64,000 bases of DNA, taken from positions 652,204-716,203 of the forward strand of contig NZ_JAXMIH010000023.1 in assembly GCF_034366625.1 (NCBI RefSeq), written 5' to 3'. Both the position numbers and the translations under genes were made by a program. Shown here piece after piece: positions 26,913-35,820 of the stretch (position 1 is the stretch's first letter; each line of letters begins with the position of its first letter). This stretch comes from Prosthecobacter sp. (lineage in GTDB: Bacteria; Verrucomicrobiota; Verrucomicrobiia; Verrucomicrobiales; Verrucomicrobiaceae). The notes under the pieces are model-generated. The model ran no database searches and was not told the origin of the DNA. It was given only the letters and a program-made list of their open reading frames with translations.

Positions 26913-28013
26913 TCATTTCCGCAACTCATCCAGTGCCTGCTTCAGATGGCCTTCGATCACGTCTTTGCTGACATAGCCCTCACCAATCTTGCGGAGGAGG
27001 ACGAAGCGAATCTTGCCGTTCTCGAATTTTTTGTCCATGCGGGCGATGCGCATGATCTCCTCGGTGTCGAGGTCATCGGGGAGTTTGATGGGAAGCTCGC
27101 AGAGCTTGAGCAGCGTCACGATGCGTTCGTAGTCCTCGCTGGTGAGGTCGGAAATCTGCGCGGAGAGCCAGGCGGCGGCGCGCAGGCCGAGGCTGATGGC
27201 CTCGCCATGCAGCAGCCTGCCATAACCGGCGGCGGCCTCGATGGCGTGGCCGAGCGTGTGGCCAAAATTGAGCAACGCACGTGTGCCGATGGTTTCGTAT
27301 TCATCAGCTTCGACGATGACCGCCTTGATGGCGATGTTGCGACGGATGAGGCCGACGATGTCGCCTTTGCCTTCCGCCACATCTTTGATGGCGGTAAACA
27401 TCGAGGCATCGCGGATGCAGGCATGCTTGATGATTTCGGCGAAGCCCTCGTTCCATTCGCGTTCAGGCAGGGAGCTGAGCGTGTCGAGATCAGCGATGAC
27501 ATGCACAGGCTGGTGAAAGCAGCCGACCATGTTTTTGGCATTGGGCAGGTTCACGCCGGTCTTGCCGCCCACGGAGCTGTCCACTTGGGACAGCACAGTG
27601 GTGGGCACCTGCACGTAGGGGATGCCTCTCTGGTAAACCGAGGCGCAGAAACCCGCAAGATCGCCAATGACACCGCCACCGAGGGCGACGACGAAGCTCT
27701 TGCGATCCAGCCCTGCACGTACCATCTCAGTGAGCACGGATTCGCTCCACGTCAGCGACTTGGAGGACTCACCAGCGGGCACGGTGATGAGATGCGGCTG
27801 TTTGCCGACGGCACGCAGGCTTTCGAGGACTTTCTCGGCATACAGCGGACCGACATTGGAATCGGTGACGACGGCGCAACTCGTGCGATCCGGCAGTTTC
27901 TTGTTCACCTCTTCGCCCAACGTTTTGAGCAGATCACGACCGACCTGCACGAGGTAGCTGCGCGGGCCTAGGTTGACAAAGACGGGACGGACTGGCTGGA
28001 CGGGCGGAGGCAT
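26913..28013 (-). CDS. aroB: 3-dehydroquinate synthase
   Basis: 366 residues. GGGVIGDLAGFCASVYQRG, PTTVLSQVDSSVGGKTGVN and the metal-binding His residues in NEGFAEIIKHACI and FGHTLGHAIE are all present. It makes 3-dehydroquinate, the second shikimate-pathway step, with NAD and zinc. The ATG at 28013 fits the family N-terminus and lies inside the end of miaA, giving a 46-base overlap; an upstream frame from 28073 is less likely. Confidence 0.95.
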   Translation of the reverse strand: MPPPVQPVRPVFVNLGPRSYLVQVGRDLLKTLGEEVNKKLPDRTSCAVVTDSNVGPLYAEKVLESLRAVGKQPHLITVPAGESSKSLTWSESVLTEMVRAGLDRKSFVVALGGGVIGDLAGFCASVYQRGIPYVQVPTTVLSQVDSSVGGKTGVNLPNAKNMVGCFHQPVHVIADLDTLSSLPEREWNEGFAEIIKHACIRDASMFTAIKDVAEGKGDIVGLIRRNIAIKAVIVEADEYETIGTRALLNFGHTLGHAIEAAAGYGRLLHGEAISLGLRAAAWLSAQISDLTSEDYERIVTLLKLCELPIKLPDDLDTEEIMRIARMDKKFENGKIRFVLLRKIGEGYVSKDVIEGHLKQALDELRK

Positions 28014-28906
28014 GGAAAGAGTTCGAGGATGCGTGTCAGCGCGTACTCTGTCGTCGGAAGGGAATCGAGGCAAATCGTTTGGAAGCAGCGTTCACGGCGG
28101 AACCAAGTGGCCTGACGCTTGGCGTAACGTCGTGTGGCCTGCTGGATGGCGTCGATGGCCTGATCCAGGGTCAGGTGCCCGGCAAGATGTTCGCGCACCT
28201 CACGGATGCCGATGGCTTTTTCAGCGGTGGGCGAGAGTTTGCCGAGCGCGGCGACTTCAGCGATCAAGCCAGCTTCGAACATGGCGAGTGTGCGCTGGTT
28301 GATGCGCGCGTAGAGTGTCTCGCGATCCGTGTCGAGGATGACGCCGTTCACTTGCGGCTCCTTTTCCACAAACGAACGCCGCAGGCCAGATTGCGGGCGT
28401 CCGGTGAGCAGGCAGATTTCGAGGGCGCGTTCGACATAACGCGGGTTGCGCAGGTTCACAGTGGTGGCGGCCTCGGGATCGCGCTGTAGCAGCCACACGA
28501 CTTTTTCTCCGGGGCTGAGGTGCCTGAACTGTTCACGCAATCTTGCTGAGGCCGGAGGCAGGGGCGAGAGGCCGTGCGTGAGCGCCTTGAGGTAAAGTCC
28601 CGAGCCGCCGACGACGATTGGAACCCGGCCGCGGGCGGCGATGTCTGCGATCACTGGCAGCGCGAGCGAGTGGTAACGCTGGGCATCGCAGGACTCGGTG
28701 AGCGGCACCACGCTGTAGAGATGATGAGGCACGCGGGCCATTTCAGCGGCGGAGGGTTTCGCGGAAAGGATGACGATACCTGCGTAAAGCTGGAAAGCGT
28801 CCGCATTGACAATTTCTCCTCCGACACGCTCTGCCAAAGCGAGCGCAAGCGCCGATTTGCCGGAAGCCGTGGGGCCGGCGATGAGGAATGTAGAGGGTGG
28901 GAGCAT
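27968..28906 (-). CDS. miaA: tRNA dimethylallyltransferase
   Basis: 312 residues. AGPTASGKS at 9-17 is the P-loop, followed by NADAFQLYAG; VVGGSGLYLKALTHGL and YAKRQATWFRRE are family signatures. It isopentenylates A37 of tRNAs reading UNN codons. The ATG at 28906 immediately precedes the conserved LPPSTFLIAGPTASGKS; the 45 residues upstream in the longer frame lie over the entericidin-like gene and are unlike the family. The 3' end overlaps the aroB start by 46 bases. Confidence 0.93.
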   Translation of the reverse strand: MLPPSTFLIAGPTASGKSALALALAERVGGEIVNADAFQLYAGIVILSAKPSAAEMARVPHHLYSVVPLTESCDAQRYHSLALPVIADIAARGRVPIVVGGSGLYLKALTHGLSPLPPASARLREQFRHLSPGEKVVWLLQRDPEAATTVNLRNPRYVERALEICLLTGRPQSGLRRSFVEKEPQVNGVILDTDRETLYARINQRTLAMFEAGLIAEVAALGKLSPTAEKAIGIREVREHLAGHLTLDQAIDAIQQATRRYAKRQATWFRRERCFQTICLDSLPTTEYALTRILELFPCLRPSSQSVPSLST

Positions 28907-28928
28907 GCGCGTGATGCGAATGCTGGCA

Positions 28929-29096
28929 TCAGTGGGCCGTATTCTCGATGGCCTGGCCAGCTTTCTGCACGCCGTGGCCGACTTTGGAGAATGCATGATC
29001 CACTCCACGCCCGACACGGGTGGCGGGGCCACCACCGCCACGGCAGGCGGTCAGGGTGAGAGTGACGAGGAAGAGGGGGATGAGCAGCGTTTTCAT
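28929..29096 (-). CDS. Entericidin-like small lipoprotein
   Basis: 55 residues. MKTLLIPLFLVTLTLTAC is a signal peptide with lipobox LTAC (Cys18), followed by a Gly-rich start and a short amphipathic tail (GVDHAFSKVGHGVQKAGQAIENTA). The repeated Gly/Ala spacing and length resemble EcnA/B entericidins, small membrane-active lipoproteins. It lies 22 bases upstream of miaA. Confidence 0.7.
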   Translation of the reverse strand: MKTLLIPLFLVTLTLTACRGGGGPATRVGRGVDHAFSKVGHGVQKAGQAIENTAH

Positions 29097-29140
29097 ACGA
29101 CATAATATCGCATCACATGTCCCGCTCAAGTGTGGCATAG

Positions 29141-30040
29141 CTACGCAATGTACTCTCGGAACAGTCCGCCAAAGACGGCTCCGACACGCCAGAAATTCTC
29201 GTGGCGGCCAAAATGGCCATCGCTGTACATAACAATGGCGTAGCGGGTGCCGCGATAGTCGAAGAAGAGGCCTTCGTGCTTGTAGGGGCCGTCGGTGCCG
29301 GTTTTGCCGCCAATGTAGGTGATCTCGGCGGGCAGATACCAACGGCCACGGCCAAACTGATTGCGGCGGCAGGACTCGATGAGCATCTCGCAGCCGTAGT
29401 CGAACTTGTAGTTCACCAGGCGCTCGAAGAACTCGGCATAGAAGCGAGGTGACTGGCCGTTGGCGCGGATGGGCACATCGGGGAGGCTGTATTTCTGCTC
29501 GAAGGCGCGTTCGTCGGAGTCGCTGAAGCGGCTGAGCATTGCACGCCAGGAGGCGTTAATGCTCAGATCGCAGGCATTGACGATGTGCTGGAATTCTTCG
29601 TGGGTGAGACGGCCCTGCCGGGACTCCAACAGCACTGCGGAGACGGCGGGTTTGGGCATGGAGGCACCGATGAGGACGCGATCGGCCTGGCATTCGGCCA
29701 GATATGCGCCTGTGCTGAGGTTTTTCACGGCGTAGCCGAGACGCGTGTCATGTTTGATGCTTTCGTAGCCGCGTTGGGCTTCAGAAGTCCAGGCCATGCC
29801 GAAGGCGGGTTTGGCCGGGAAGCGGAAAGTGGCTCCTGAGACGAGGAAACGCTGTTTGTATTCGCTCAGGGCGGCGGCACGTCTGCCTGCAACAAGGAGG
29901 GGAGCGCCGCTGAACGGGCCGGAGGATTGCGAAATGAGTCTGGTGCGGCGGACTTCCTGCAAATCAGGCAGCATGCAGCCGGTGAGGGCCGCAGGGACGG
30001 CGGCCAGCGCTGAACGCAGCATGTCACGACGTGTTCTCAT
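29141..30040 (-). CDS. Tat-exported lipoprotein with serine hydrolase (class A beta-lactamase-like) fold
   Basis: 299 residues. TRRDML at the N-terminus fits a twin-arginine signal, ending in the lipobox LTGC (Cys22). The three active-site motifs of penicillin-interacting serine hydrolases are in order: SMPK (Ser127, Lys130), SIN (160-162) and KTG (246-248). It could be a beta-lactamase, D,D-peptidase or endopeptidase. The glutamate of the class A omega loop cannot be assigned with confidence. Its ATG overlaps the stop of the VWA gene by 4 bases. Confidence 0.75.
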   Translation of the reverse strand: MRTRRDMLRSALAAVPAALTGCMLPDLQEVRRTRLISQSSGPFSGAPLLVAGRRAAALSEYKQRFLVSGATFRFPAKPAFGMAWTSEAQRGYESIKHDTRLGYAVKNLSTGAYLAECQADRVLIGASMPKPAVSAVLLESRQGRLTHEEFQHIVNACDLSINASWRAMLSRFSDSDERAFEQKYSLPDVPIRANGQSPRFYAEFFERLVNYKFDYGCEMLIESCRRNQFGRGRWYLPAEITYIGGKTGTDGPYKHEGLFFDYRGTRYAIVMYSDGHFGRHENFWRVGAVFGGLFREYIA

Positions 30041-31392
30041 GGCGGGATGGTGAAGGTACCGCCGCAGGCATTGGCGATTTGATTGAGCAGCGAGGGTTTG
30101 TCGCTGCTCTGAGCAGGTTCTTCGCCAATGCCGATGGTGTGGATGCGCGTCTGGAACTTTTGATGGATGCGCTGCGCGAGATCGAGCACCTGATCGGGCG
30201 TGCCATCGCTGGGAGCTCCGTCGCTGAGGAAGTAGATGGTGTCGATATTGCCATCAGGGAGAACCTTTGTCAGCGCATGATTGAGCGCCTCGCACATGGG
30301 CGTGCCACCATCGGCCTGGATGCGCTCGACGAAGCGCACGGCCTGTTTGTGGTTCTTTTCATCATTCACGGAAATACCGCGGGCGGGGAAACAAGAATCG
30401 ACGTTTTCGCCGAAGGTGAGAATGCCGTAACGCAGTTTGTTGGATTTGTTCTGCATGGCGATGAGCAGGTTGCTCATCTGCGCCTTGAGCTTGCTGATGC
30501 GGTCGTCGATGGTCATGCTGCCGCTGACATCGAGGATGAAAAGAGCGCCTTTGGCGCGAAGCTCCACGCCGTAAAATGACGCCATGTTCATGGTGGGATC
30601 ATCATCGAGGGGCTTGAGCAGTTTCTGCAGTTTAAGGTGGTTTCCAAAGTCGGTGCGGGTGAGCATTTTCCACGGGACGTTCGCTCCCTGTTCGGCGAGC
30701 CAGGCCTTCCATTTGTCAGTATCGTCCACGAAATCCTGACTGGTCAGCCTGTAGAGGGAGCAGCGGGCAATGCCTCCAATGGCGTCATCGTTGAGGTGTG
30801 GCAGGAGCGACTGGATCGCCAGTGCATGGTGCATGCCGCCCAGCGCCTCTGCTGCGCAGGCACGCATGACATGGGCGTTGGCAGGATCAAGCATGGTGCC
30901 AATACGGGAGACGACGATTTCGGGATTGTCTTGGAAAGCACCGAGCGCCTTCGCGGCGAGAGCTGCACGTTCGGGGTCACGCACCTCGGAGAGCGGACCT
31001 TTGATCTGGGTGAGCAGGTTCCAGAAGAAGGCACGCGCCTCCAGGTGGCCGATGCCGGCAAAGAACATCAAGGCATCATTATCACATGAGGGATGTTTTG
31101 CCAGCCAGTCGCCCAGCGTTTTGCGTGCCTCACCCGCAGGCCATGCGGCGACGATTTCGGCGAGGCGCAGTTTGATGCCAGTGCCCATTTTTTTATCGCC
31201 GACGAGGCTGAGCACAGCATCACCGGCCAGTTTGTGGGCGTGGAGATCTTTGAGCGGTGTCAGGGCCTCTTCATTGCCGGCACGCACATTTTTGACGATG
31301 CCTTTCAGCAGAACCTCGCCATCATCTGCTGCGAACAAGCCTAACGCGAGCAGCGCGATGCTCATCGCGCTGAATTGGAGGACACGGCGCAT
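30037..31392 (-). CDS. Exported VWA-domain protein with helical-repeat N-terminal region
   Basis: 451 residues. A signal peptide (MRRVLQFSAMSIALLALGLFA) is followed by ~230 residues of Ala/Leu-rich helical pairs resembling HEAT-like repeats. The VWA domain, near residue 280, has the MIDAS motif ILDVSGSM and continues with YGILTFGENV and TIYFLSDGAPSDG. It is probably a periplasmic or surface protein-protein interaction factor. Its stop overlaps the start of the serine-hydrolase lipoprotein gene. Confidence 0.78.
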   Translation of the reverse strand: MRRVLQFSAMSIALLALGLFAADDGEVLLKGIVKNVRAGNEEALTPLKDLHAHKLAGDAVLSLVGDKKMGTGIKLRLAEIVAAWPAGEARKTLGDWLAKHPSCDNDALMFFAGIGHLEARAFFWNLLTQIKGPLSEVRDPERAALAAKALGAFQDNPEIVVSRIGTMLDPANAHVMRACAAEALGGMHHALAIQSLLPHLNDDAIGGIARCSLYRLTSQDFVDDTDKWKAWLAEQGANVPWKMLTRTDFGNHLKLQKLLKPLDDDPTMNMASFYGVELRAKGALFILDVSGSMTIDDRISKLKAQMSNLLIAMQNKSNKLRYGILTFGENVDSCFPARGISVNDEKNHKQAVRFVERIQADGGTPMCEALNHALTKVLPDGNIDTIYFLSDGAPSDGTPDQVLDLAQRIHQKFQTRIHTIGIGEEPAQSSDKPSLLNQIANACGGTFTIPP

Positions 31393-31407
31393 GGCTGGAG
31401 CGAATAT

Positions 31408-31854
31408 TTATTTAGAGTCTGATTTGTGCTTGCCTGCCTTTTCCTTCAATTCATCGAGAAGCGTCGCTTTGTAGCCCACCCAGCGCGCGGCTTCCTTGCC
31501 TTCGTTGTCGAGCAGGATGATGGTGGGATAGCCGTTGATGCCGAACTTGCTTTTCAGGGTGTCGTTTTGCTCCTTGGTTTTCTTGGGCAGGTTCTTTCCG
31601 TGTGGGAAATCGAGCTCGACGAGCATGAGATTTTCCTTGGCGAACTTTTTGAAGGCGGATTTGGAGAAAACCTCCTCATCAAGTTTGACGCACCAGCCGC
31701 ACCAGTCGGAGCCGGTGAAGTCCAGCAGCACCATTTTCTTTTCCTCCTTCGCCTTGGCGAGGGACTTTTCATAATCGTCATCCCAGCCGGTTTTGGCCAG
31801 GGAAGAGGCGGTGGTGGCAAGAAGGGCGAAGCTGGCAAGAAGCAGTGTTTTCAT
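31408..31854 (-). CDS. Exported thioredoxin-like protein
   Basis: 148 residues. A cleavable signal peptide (MKTLLLASFALLATTASSLA) precedes a thioredoxin-fold domain with CGWC (Cys52, Cys55) in DFTGSDWCGWCVKLDEEV; the cis-proline position is in NGYPTIILL. The form resembles the thioredoxin_7 group of periplasmic thiol reductases or isomerases. The ATG at 31854 begins the signal peptide. It is followed 15 bases later by the VWA gene. Confidence 0.85.
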   Translation of the reverse strand: MKTLLLASFALLATTASSLAKTGWDDDYEKSLAKAKEEKKMVLLDFTGSDWCGWCVKLDEEVFSKSAFKKFAKENLMLVELDFPHGKNLPKKTKEQNDTLKSKFGINGYPTIILLDNEGKEAARWVGYKATLLDELKEKAGKHKSDSK

Positions 31855-32146
31855 GGGCTGGATGGGTTGATTTTCCAGCAAGGATATGAAGCTGGCGCCG
31901 CCAAGCCAAGCCTAAAATGGCCCACAGGAGGGACGGGGGATTTTCGAGCCACGGAGGAGGGTTTTGGAGTCTTTCGCAAAGTTTGGAAATAACCTTTGAC
32001 AGTCATGTCAGCCGTCCTACTTTCGCCCCACTTTTTCGGTAAAAGGCCGGGATGTATTGTCTCTTGACGCCAGCGTAAGAGATTTTCATGTCCCGGTTTT
32101 ATTGTCGAAAGAGGAGGAGGTCTCTCACAGGGCCGCCGCCGGTTAA
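31855..32146. other. Intergenic region before the tRNA-Thr-tuf unit
   Basis: 292 bases between the divergent thioredoxin-like gene and tRNA-Thr. Apart from the predicted promoter at 31996-32023 I see no gene or repeat. Confidence 0.5.
31996..32023 (+). promoter_or_regulatory. Predicted sigma-70 promoter for tRNA-Thr and tuf
   Basis: TTGACA at 31996-32001 and TACTTT at 32018-32023 with a 16-base spacer, about 115 bases before the tRNA. A perfect -35 box fits a highly expressed unit. Predicted only. Confidence 0.5.
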
Positions 32147-32221
32147 GCTGTTATAGCTCAGTGGTAGAGCACGTCCTTGGTAAGGACGAGGTCGAGGGTT
32201 CAAATCCCTCTAACAGCTCCA
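32147..32221 (+). tRNA. tRNA-Thr (anticodon GGT)
   Basis: Acceptor stem GCTGTTA/TAACAGC, D-arm AGCTCAGTGGTAGAGC, anticodon stem CGTCC/GGACG with loop TTGGTAA (anticodon GGT at 32179-32181), T-loop GGTTCAAATCC, encoded CCA at the end. It decodes ACC and ACU. It precedes tuf, an arrangement also seen in the thrT-tufB operon of enterobacteria. Confidence 0.97.
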
Positions 32222-32297
32222 GTGGCAGAACCGTGGGGATCTTCGAAACACGACAAACGAACCAGTCCCAAGCGCACCCCCTCAACTAACTCCACCC

Positions 32298-33482
32298 ATG
32301 GCTAAAGAAGCATTCCAACGCAACAAGCCGCACGTCAACATCGGCACGATTGGCCACGTTGACCACGGCAAGACCACCCTGACCGCCGCCATCACGACCG
32401 TCCTTTCCAAGAAGGGATTTGCCCAGGCGAAGGCATACGATCAAATCGACGCGGCTCCTGAAGAAAAAGAGCGCGGCATCACGATCAACACCGCCCACGT
32501 GGAGTATGAAACCGACAAGCGTCACTATGCACACGTCGATTGCCCCGGACACGCCGATTATGTGAAGAACATGATCACCGGCGCCGCCCAGATGGACGGT
32601 GGTGTTCTCGTTGTTTCCGCCGCGGACGGCCCGATGCCCCAGACCCGTGAGCACATCCTGCTCGCCCGTCAGGTTGGCGTGCCTGCCCTCGTGGTGTTCA
32701 TGAACAAGGTGGACATGGTGGATGATCCGGAACTTCTCGACCTCGTCGAGATGGAAGTTCGCGACCTCCTTTCCAAGTATGACTTCCCAGGTGACGAAAT
32801 CCCGATCGTGAAGGGTTCCGCGCTCAAGGCACTCGAAGGCGATCCTGTGCATGAAGCCAACATCCTGAAGCTCATGGATGCCGTGGACAGCTACATCCCG
32901 CTCCCTGAGCGTCCGATCGACAAAGACTTCCTCATGCCTGTGGAAGACGTGTTCGCGATTGAAGGTCGTGGCACCGTTTGCACGGGTCGTATCGAGCGTG
33001 GTATCATTAAGAAGATGGGTGAAGTCGAAATCATCGGCATCCGCCCCACCGTCAAGACCACCGTCACGGACATCGAAATGTTCCGCAAGCTGCTCGACGA
33101 AGGTCGTGCTGGCGACAACGTGGGCCTCCTGCTTCGCGGTACGAAGAAGACCGACGTGGAACGCGGGCAGGTCATCGCCAAGCCCGGCTCCGTGACTCCG
33201 CATAAGAAGTTCACCGCTGAGGTGTATGTGCTTTCCAAGGATGAAGGCGGCCGTCACACGCCGTTCTTTAACAACTACCGTCCGCAGTTCTACTTTCGCA
33301 CCACGGACGTGACCGGCAGCGTGAAGCTCCCTGAAGGTGTGGAAATGGTGATGCCTGGGGACAACGTCTCGATCGAAGTCGAGTTGATCACCCCGATCGC
33401 CATGGAAAAGACCATCCGCTTCGCCATCCGCGAGGGCGGCAAGACGGTGGGTGCTGGCCGTGTCGCCAACATCCTCGACTAG
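32298..33482 (+). CDS. tuf: Elongation factor Tu
   Basis: 394 residues. GHVDHGKT at 19-26, the switch region [21 protein letters not shown] and NKVDMVDD are the GTP-binding motifs; the beta-barrel domains end with [17 protein letters not shown]. It delivers aminoacyl-tRNA to the ribosome. It follows tRNA-Thr by 76 bases and is closed by a strong hairpin. No Shine-Dalgarno is visible before its ATG, unexpected for such an abundant protein. Confidence 0.99.
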   Translation: MAKEAFQRNKPHVNIGTIGHVDHGKTTLTAAITTVLSKKGFAQAKAYDQIDAAPEEKERGITINTAHVEYETDKRHYAHVDCPGHADYVKNMITGAAQMDGGVLVVSAADGPMPQTREHILLARQVGVPALVVFMNKVDMVDDPELLDLVEMEVRDLLSKYDFPGDEIPIVKGSALKALEGDPVHEANILKLMDAVDSYIPLPERPIDKDFLMPVEDVFAIEGRGTVCTGRIERGIIKKMGEVEIIGIRPTVKTTVTDIEMFRKLLDEGRAGDNVGLLLRGTKKTDVERGQVIAKPGSVTPHKKFTAEVYVLSKDEGGRHTPFFNNYRPQFYFRTTDVTGSVKLPEGVEMVMPGDNVSIEVELITPIAMEKTIRFAIREGGKTVGAGRVANILD

Positions 33483-33508
33483 TCCGCGCAGTTCGTTTGT
33501 CTCGAGCC

Positions 33509-33543
33509 CCGCCGGGTCTGGCGCACAGACCCGGCGGCGGTTT
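33509..33543 (+). terminator. Terminator downstream of tuf
   Basis: A perfect 12-bp stem CCGCCGGGTCTG/CAGACCCGGCGG around the loop GCGCA (33509-33537), followed by a short T-run (TTT at 33541-33543). Strong stem, weak T-run. Confidence 0.8.
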
Positions 33544-33575
33544 CGTCTCTCAGGAGGGACGAAGGAGACCGCGAC

Positions 33576-33603
33576 TTGCCAAACCGCCATCCATCGTTAT
33601 TCA
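33576..33603 (+). promoter_or_regulatory. Possible promoter for tRNA-Trp-secE
   Basis: TTGCCA at 33576-33581 and TATTCA at 33598-33603, 16-base spacer, about 26 bases before tRNA-Trp. Both boxes are imperfect; the position after the tuf terminator supports it. Confidence 0.35.
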
Positions 33604-33628
33604 TTCCGGGAAGCGTTTTCGCTCACAC

Positions 33629-33704
33629 AGGTCAGTAGCTCAATTGGTAGAGTAGCGGTCTCCAAAACCGTTGGTTGTGGGTTCGAGTCCCTCCTGGCCT
33701 GCCA
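33629..33704 (+). tRNA. tRNA-Trp (anticodon CCA)
   Basis: Acceptor stem AGGTCAG/CTGGCCT (one G-T pair), D-arm TAGCTCAATTGGTAGAG, anticodon loop CTCCAAA with CCA at 33662-33664, T-loop GGTTCGAGTCC, encoded CCA. tRNA-Trp directly before secE is a widely conserved bacterial arrangement. Confidence 0.97.
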
Positions 33705-33746
33705 GCGAACATCCCGAGAACATCCCAGAAAGTCGCAACGCTTCAC

Positions 33747-33965
33747 ATGAGCCGCATCCGCAAATACATCAGCGAAGTCATCCTCGAACTCAAGAAGGCC
33801 ACCTGGCCGTGGGATCCCAAGGAAAAGGGCTTCGCCAAATACCGCGAACTGAATGAATCCACCGTGGTGGTCTTCATCGCGATGATCCTGCTCGGAGCAT
33901 TCGTGGCCGCGTTCGACATCAGCTTCAAGTGGGCCTTTGAGGCCGCGCAGAAGCTGGGCATGTAG
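33747..33965 (+). CDS. secE: Preprotein translocase subunit SecE
   Basis: 72 residues: a short cytosolic helix (RKYISEVILELKKATWPWD, the conserved KKxxWP region) and one TM (VVVFIAMILLGAFVAAF). It clamps SecY in the translocon. The ATG giving MSRIRKYISE is chosen; the longer frame runs into tRNA-Trp. Position between tRNA-Trp and nusG is canonical. Confidence 0.95.
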   Translation: MSRIRKYISEVILELKKATWPWDPKEKGFAKYRELNESTVVVFIAMILLGAFVAAFDISFKWAFEAAQKLGM

Positions 33966-34002
33966 TCTTCATTTCCCAACCCCCTCTTTCCCCCGAAATC
34001 TT

Positions 34003-34572
34003 ATGGGAGCCATCCCTGCACCCCGCGATCAGTGGTTCGTCATCCACGTACGCTCCGGCCTTGAACAGAAGGTCCGTGACAGCATGCTCCGCCGTATCGA
34101 AAAGGAGGAGATGGGCGATTTAGTCTTCCAGGTTCTCGTGCCGATGGAGCGTGTGGCCGAAGTTAAAAAAGGCAAGCGCTCCGAAAGCAATCGCAAGTTT
34201 TTCCCCGGTTACGTCATCGCCAACTGCCACCTGCTCGACGAGCACAACCGCCTGATGGACCGCACTTGGTATTTCGTGAAGGAAACCGACGGCGTGCTCA
34301 ATTTCGCCGGCACGAAGGATCATCCGATCCCGATGCGCCAGAAGGAAGTCGAGGCCATGCTCGCCCAAGTTCGTGACAAGGACGAAGGAGCCGTGCCCAA
34401 GATCGCCTTCAATCTCGGCGACACCGTGCGCGTGGCCGACGGTCCCTTCGAGAGCCAGACCGGCATCGTCGAGGAGATCGATCCCGAGCGCGGCGTGCTG
34501 CGCGTCTCCGTCAACATTTTCGGCCGTTCCACCCCGGTCGATCTCGAATACTGGCAGGTGGAAAAGGCATAA
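34003..34572 (+). CDS. nusG: Transcription termination/antitermination protein NusG
   Basis: 189 residues. The N-terminal NGN domain starts QWFVIHVRSGLEQKV and includes FFPGYVIANC; the C-terminal KOW domain has GDTVRVADGPFESQTGIVEEID. It binds RNA polymerase and couples to Rho or the ribosome. The start is the ATG for MGAIPAPRDQW; upstream is pyrimidine-rich with no ribosome-binding site. It lies 37 bases after secE. Confidence 0.97.
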   Translation: MGAIPAPRDQWFVIHVRSGLEQKVRDSMLRRIEKEEMGDLVFQVLVPMERVAEVKKGKRSESNRKFFPGYVIANCHLLDEHNRLMDRTWYFVKETDGVLNFAGTKDHPIPMRQKEVEAMLAQVRDKDEGAVPKIAFNLGDTVRVADGPFESQTGIVEEIDPERGVLRVSVNIFGRSTPVDLEYWQVEKA

Positions 34573-34623
34573 AGCGGTCAGGTCCGCAGAATTTCATCAC
34601 AAGCAAGCAAGGAACACAAACAC

Positions 34624-35049
34624 ATGGCCAAGGAAATCGTCAAACTCATCAAGCTTCAGATCAAGGCTGGAGCCGCCAACCCCGCACCGCCCATCGGCCC
34701 TGCTCTCGGTCAGGCCGGTGTGAACATCATGGCGTTCTGCAAGGAATTCAACGCCGCCACCGCGAAAGCCGGCGGCGATGTGCTGCCCACCGTCATCACC
34801 GTTTACAAGGACAAGAGCTTCACCTTCATCACGAAGCAGCCTCCGGCTTCCAACCTCCTGAAGAAGGTGGCGAACATCGCCTCCGGCTCCGGCGAGGCGA
34901 ACAAGAAGAAGGTCGCCAAGATCAGCAAGGCCCAGCTTCTCGAAGCCACCAAGCTCAAGCTTGCCGACCTGAACACCACCGACCTCGAGCGCGCCTCCCG
35001 CATCATGGCAGGAACCGCACGCCAGATGGGCATCGAAATCATCGACTAA
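34624..35049 (+). CDS. rplK: 50S ribosomal protein L11
   Basis: 141 residues, the usual length. [20 protein letters not shown] at the N-terminus and the C-terminal RNA-binding domain ending [16 protein letters not shown] are diagnostic. It binds the GTPase-associated region of 23S rRNA. An AAGGA lies 10 bases before the ATG; this is the only gene in the block with a plausible Shine-Dalgarno. Confidence 0.99.
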   Translation: MAKEIVKLIKLQIKAGAANPAPPIGPALGQAGVNIMAFCKEFNAATAKAGGDVLPTVITVYKDKSFTFITKQPPASNLLKKVANIASGSGEANKKKVAKISKAQLLEATKLKLADLNTTDLERASRIMAGTARQMGIEIID

Positions 35050-35103
35050 TCACTCAACCCGAAGCAGGAGAACGTCACAGTTCGCCACCACTGCACACCC
35101 ACC

Positions 35104-35802
35104 ATGCAAAAGAGAAGCAAACGCTACAAGAAAGCCGCCGAGATGGTTCCGGCAGGAAAGACATTCACGCTTGAAGAAGCGGCCGAACTCCTGCGCAAAC
35201 TCCCTGGCACGAAGTTCAACCAGACCGTCACCCTGTCTTTCCGCATGGGTGTCGATCCAAAGAAGAGCGACCAGATGGTCCGCGGCACCTGCCCGCTGCC
35301 GCATGGCTCTGGCAAGACCGTGCGTGTCGCCGTATTCGCCCAAGGTGCCGCCGCCGATGCCGCCAAGGCCGCCGGTGCTGACATCGTCGGTAATGAAGAC
35401 CTCATCGCCAAGGTGAAGGATGGCTTCCTCGATTTCGATGTCGCCATCGCCACGCCCGCCGCGATGAATGAAGTCCGCAAGCTCGGCAAGCAGCTCGGTC
35501 CTCGTGGTTTGATGCCCAATCCGCGTACCGGCACCGTCACCGAAGACACCGCCGCTGCCGTGAAGGCCGTGAAGGCTGGTCGCGCTGACTTCAAGCTCGA
35601 CAAGAATGGCAACATCGCCTCCTCCGTCGGCAAAGCCTCCTTCGAGGTGAGCCAGATCGCTGAAAACGCCACCTCACTCATTGAGGCCGTCGTGCGTGCC
35701 AAGCCCGCCTCCGCGCGCGGCCGTTACGTCGAGACCATCACCCTCGCCGCCACCATGTCGCCCGCGCTCCGCATCGACGTGTCGAAATACATCAAACTCT
35801 AA
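35104..35802 (+). CDS. rplA: 50S ribosomal protein L1
   Basis: 232 residues. MQKRSKRYKKAAE start, GTCPLPHGSGKTVRVAVF, GPRGLMPNPRTGTVT and the C-terminal SARGRYVETITLA are typical. L1 binds the L1 stalk and usually represses its own rplKA message. It follows rplK by 54 bases. Confidence 0.99.
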   Translation: MQKRSKRYKKAAEMVPAGKTFTLEEAAELLRKLPGTKFNQTVTLSFRMGVDPKKSDQMVRGTCPLPHGSGKTVRVAVFAQGAAADAAKAAGADIVGNEDLIAKVKDGFLDFDVAIATPAAMNEVRKLGKQLGPRGLMPNPRTGTVTEDTAAAVKAVKAGRADFKLDKNGNIASSVGKASFEVSQIAENATSLIEAVVRAKPASARGRYVETITLAATMSPALRIDVSKYIKL

Positions 35803-35820
35803 CCTTCGCAGCACTGACAC

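Noticed and set aside
32286..33590. 434-codon open frame opposite tuf
   Set aside because: Covers tuf exactly in antisense; His/Val-rich composition with no signal of a real protein.
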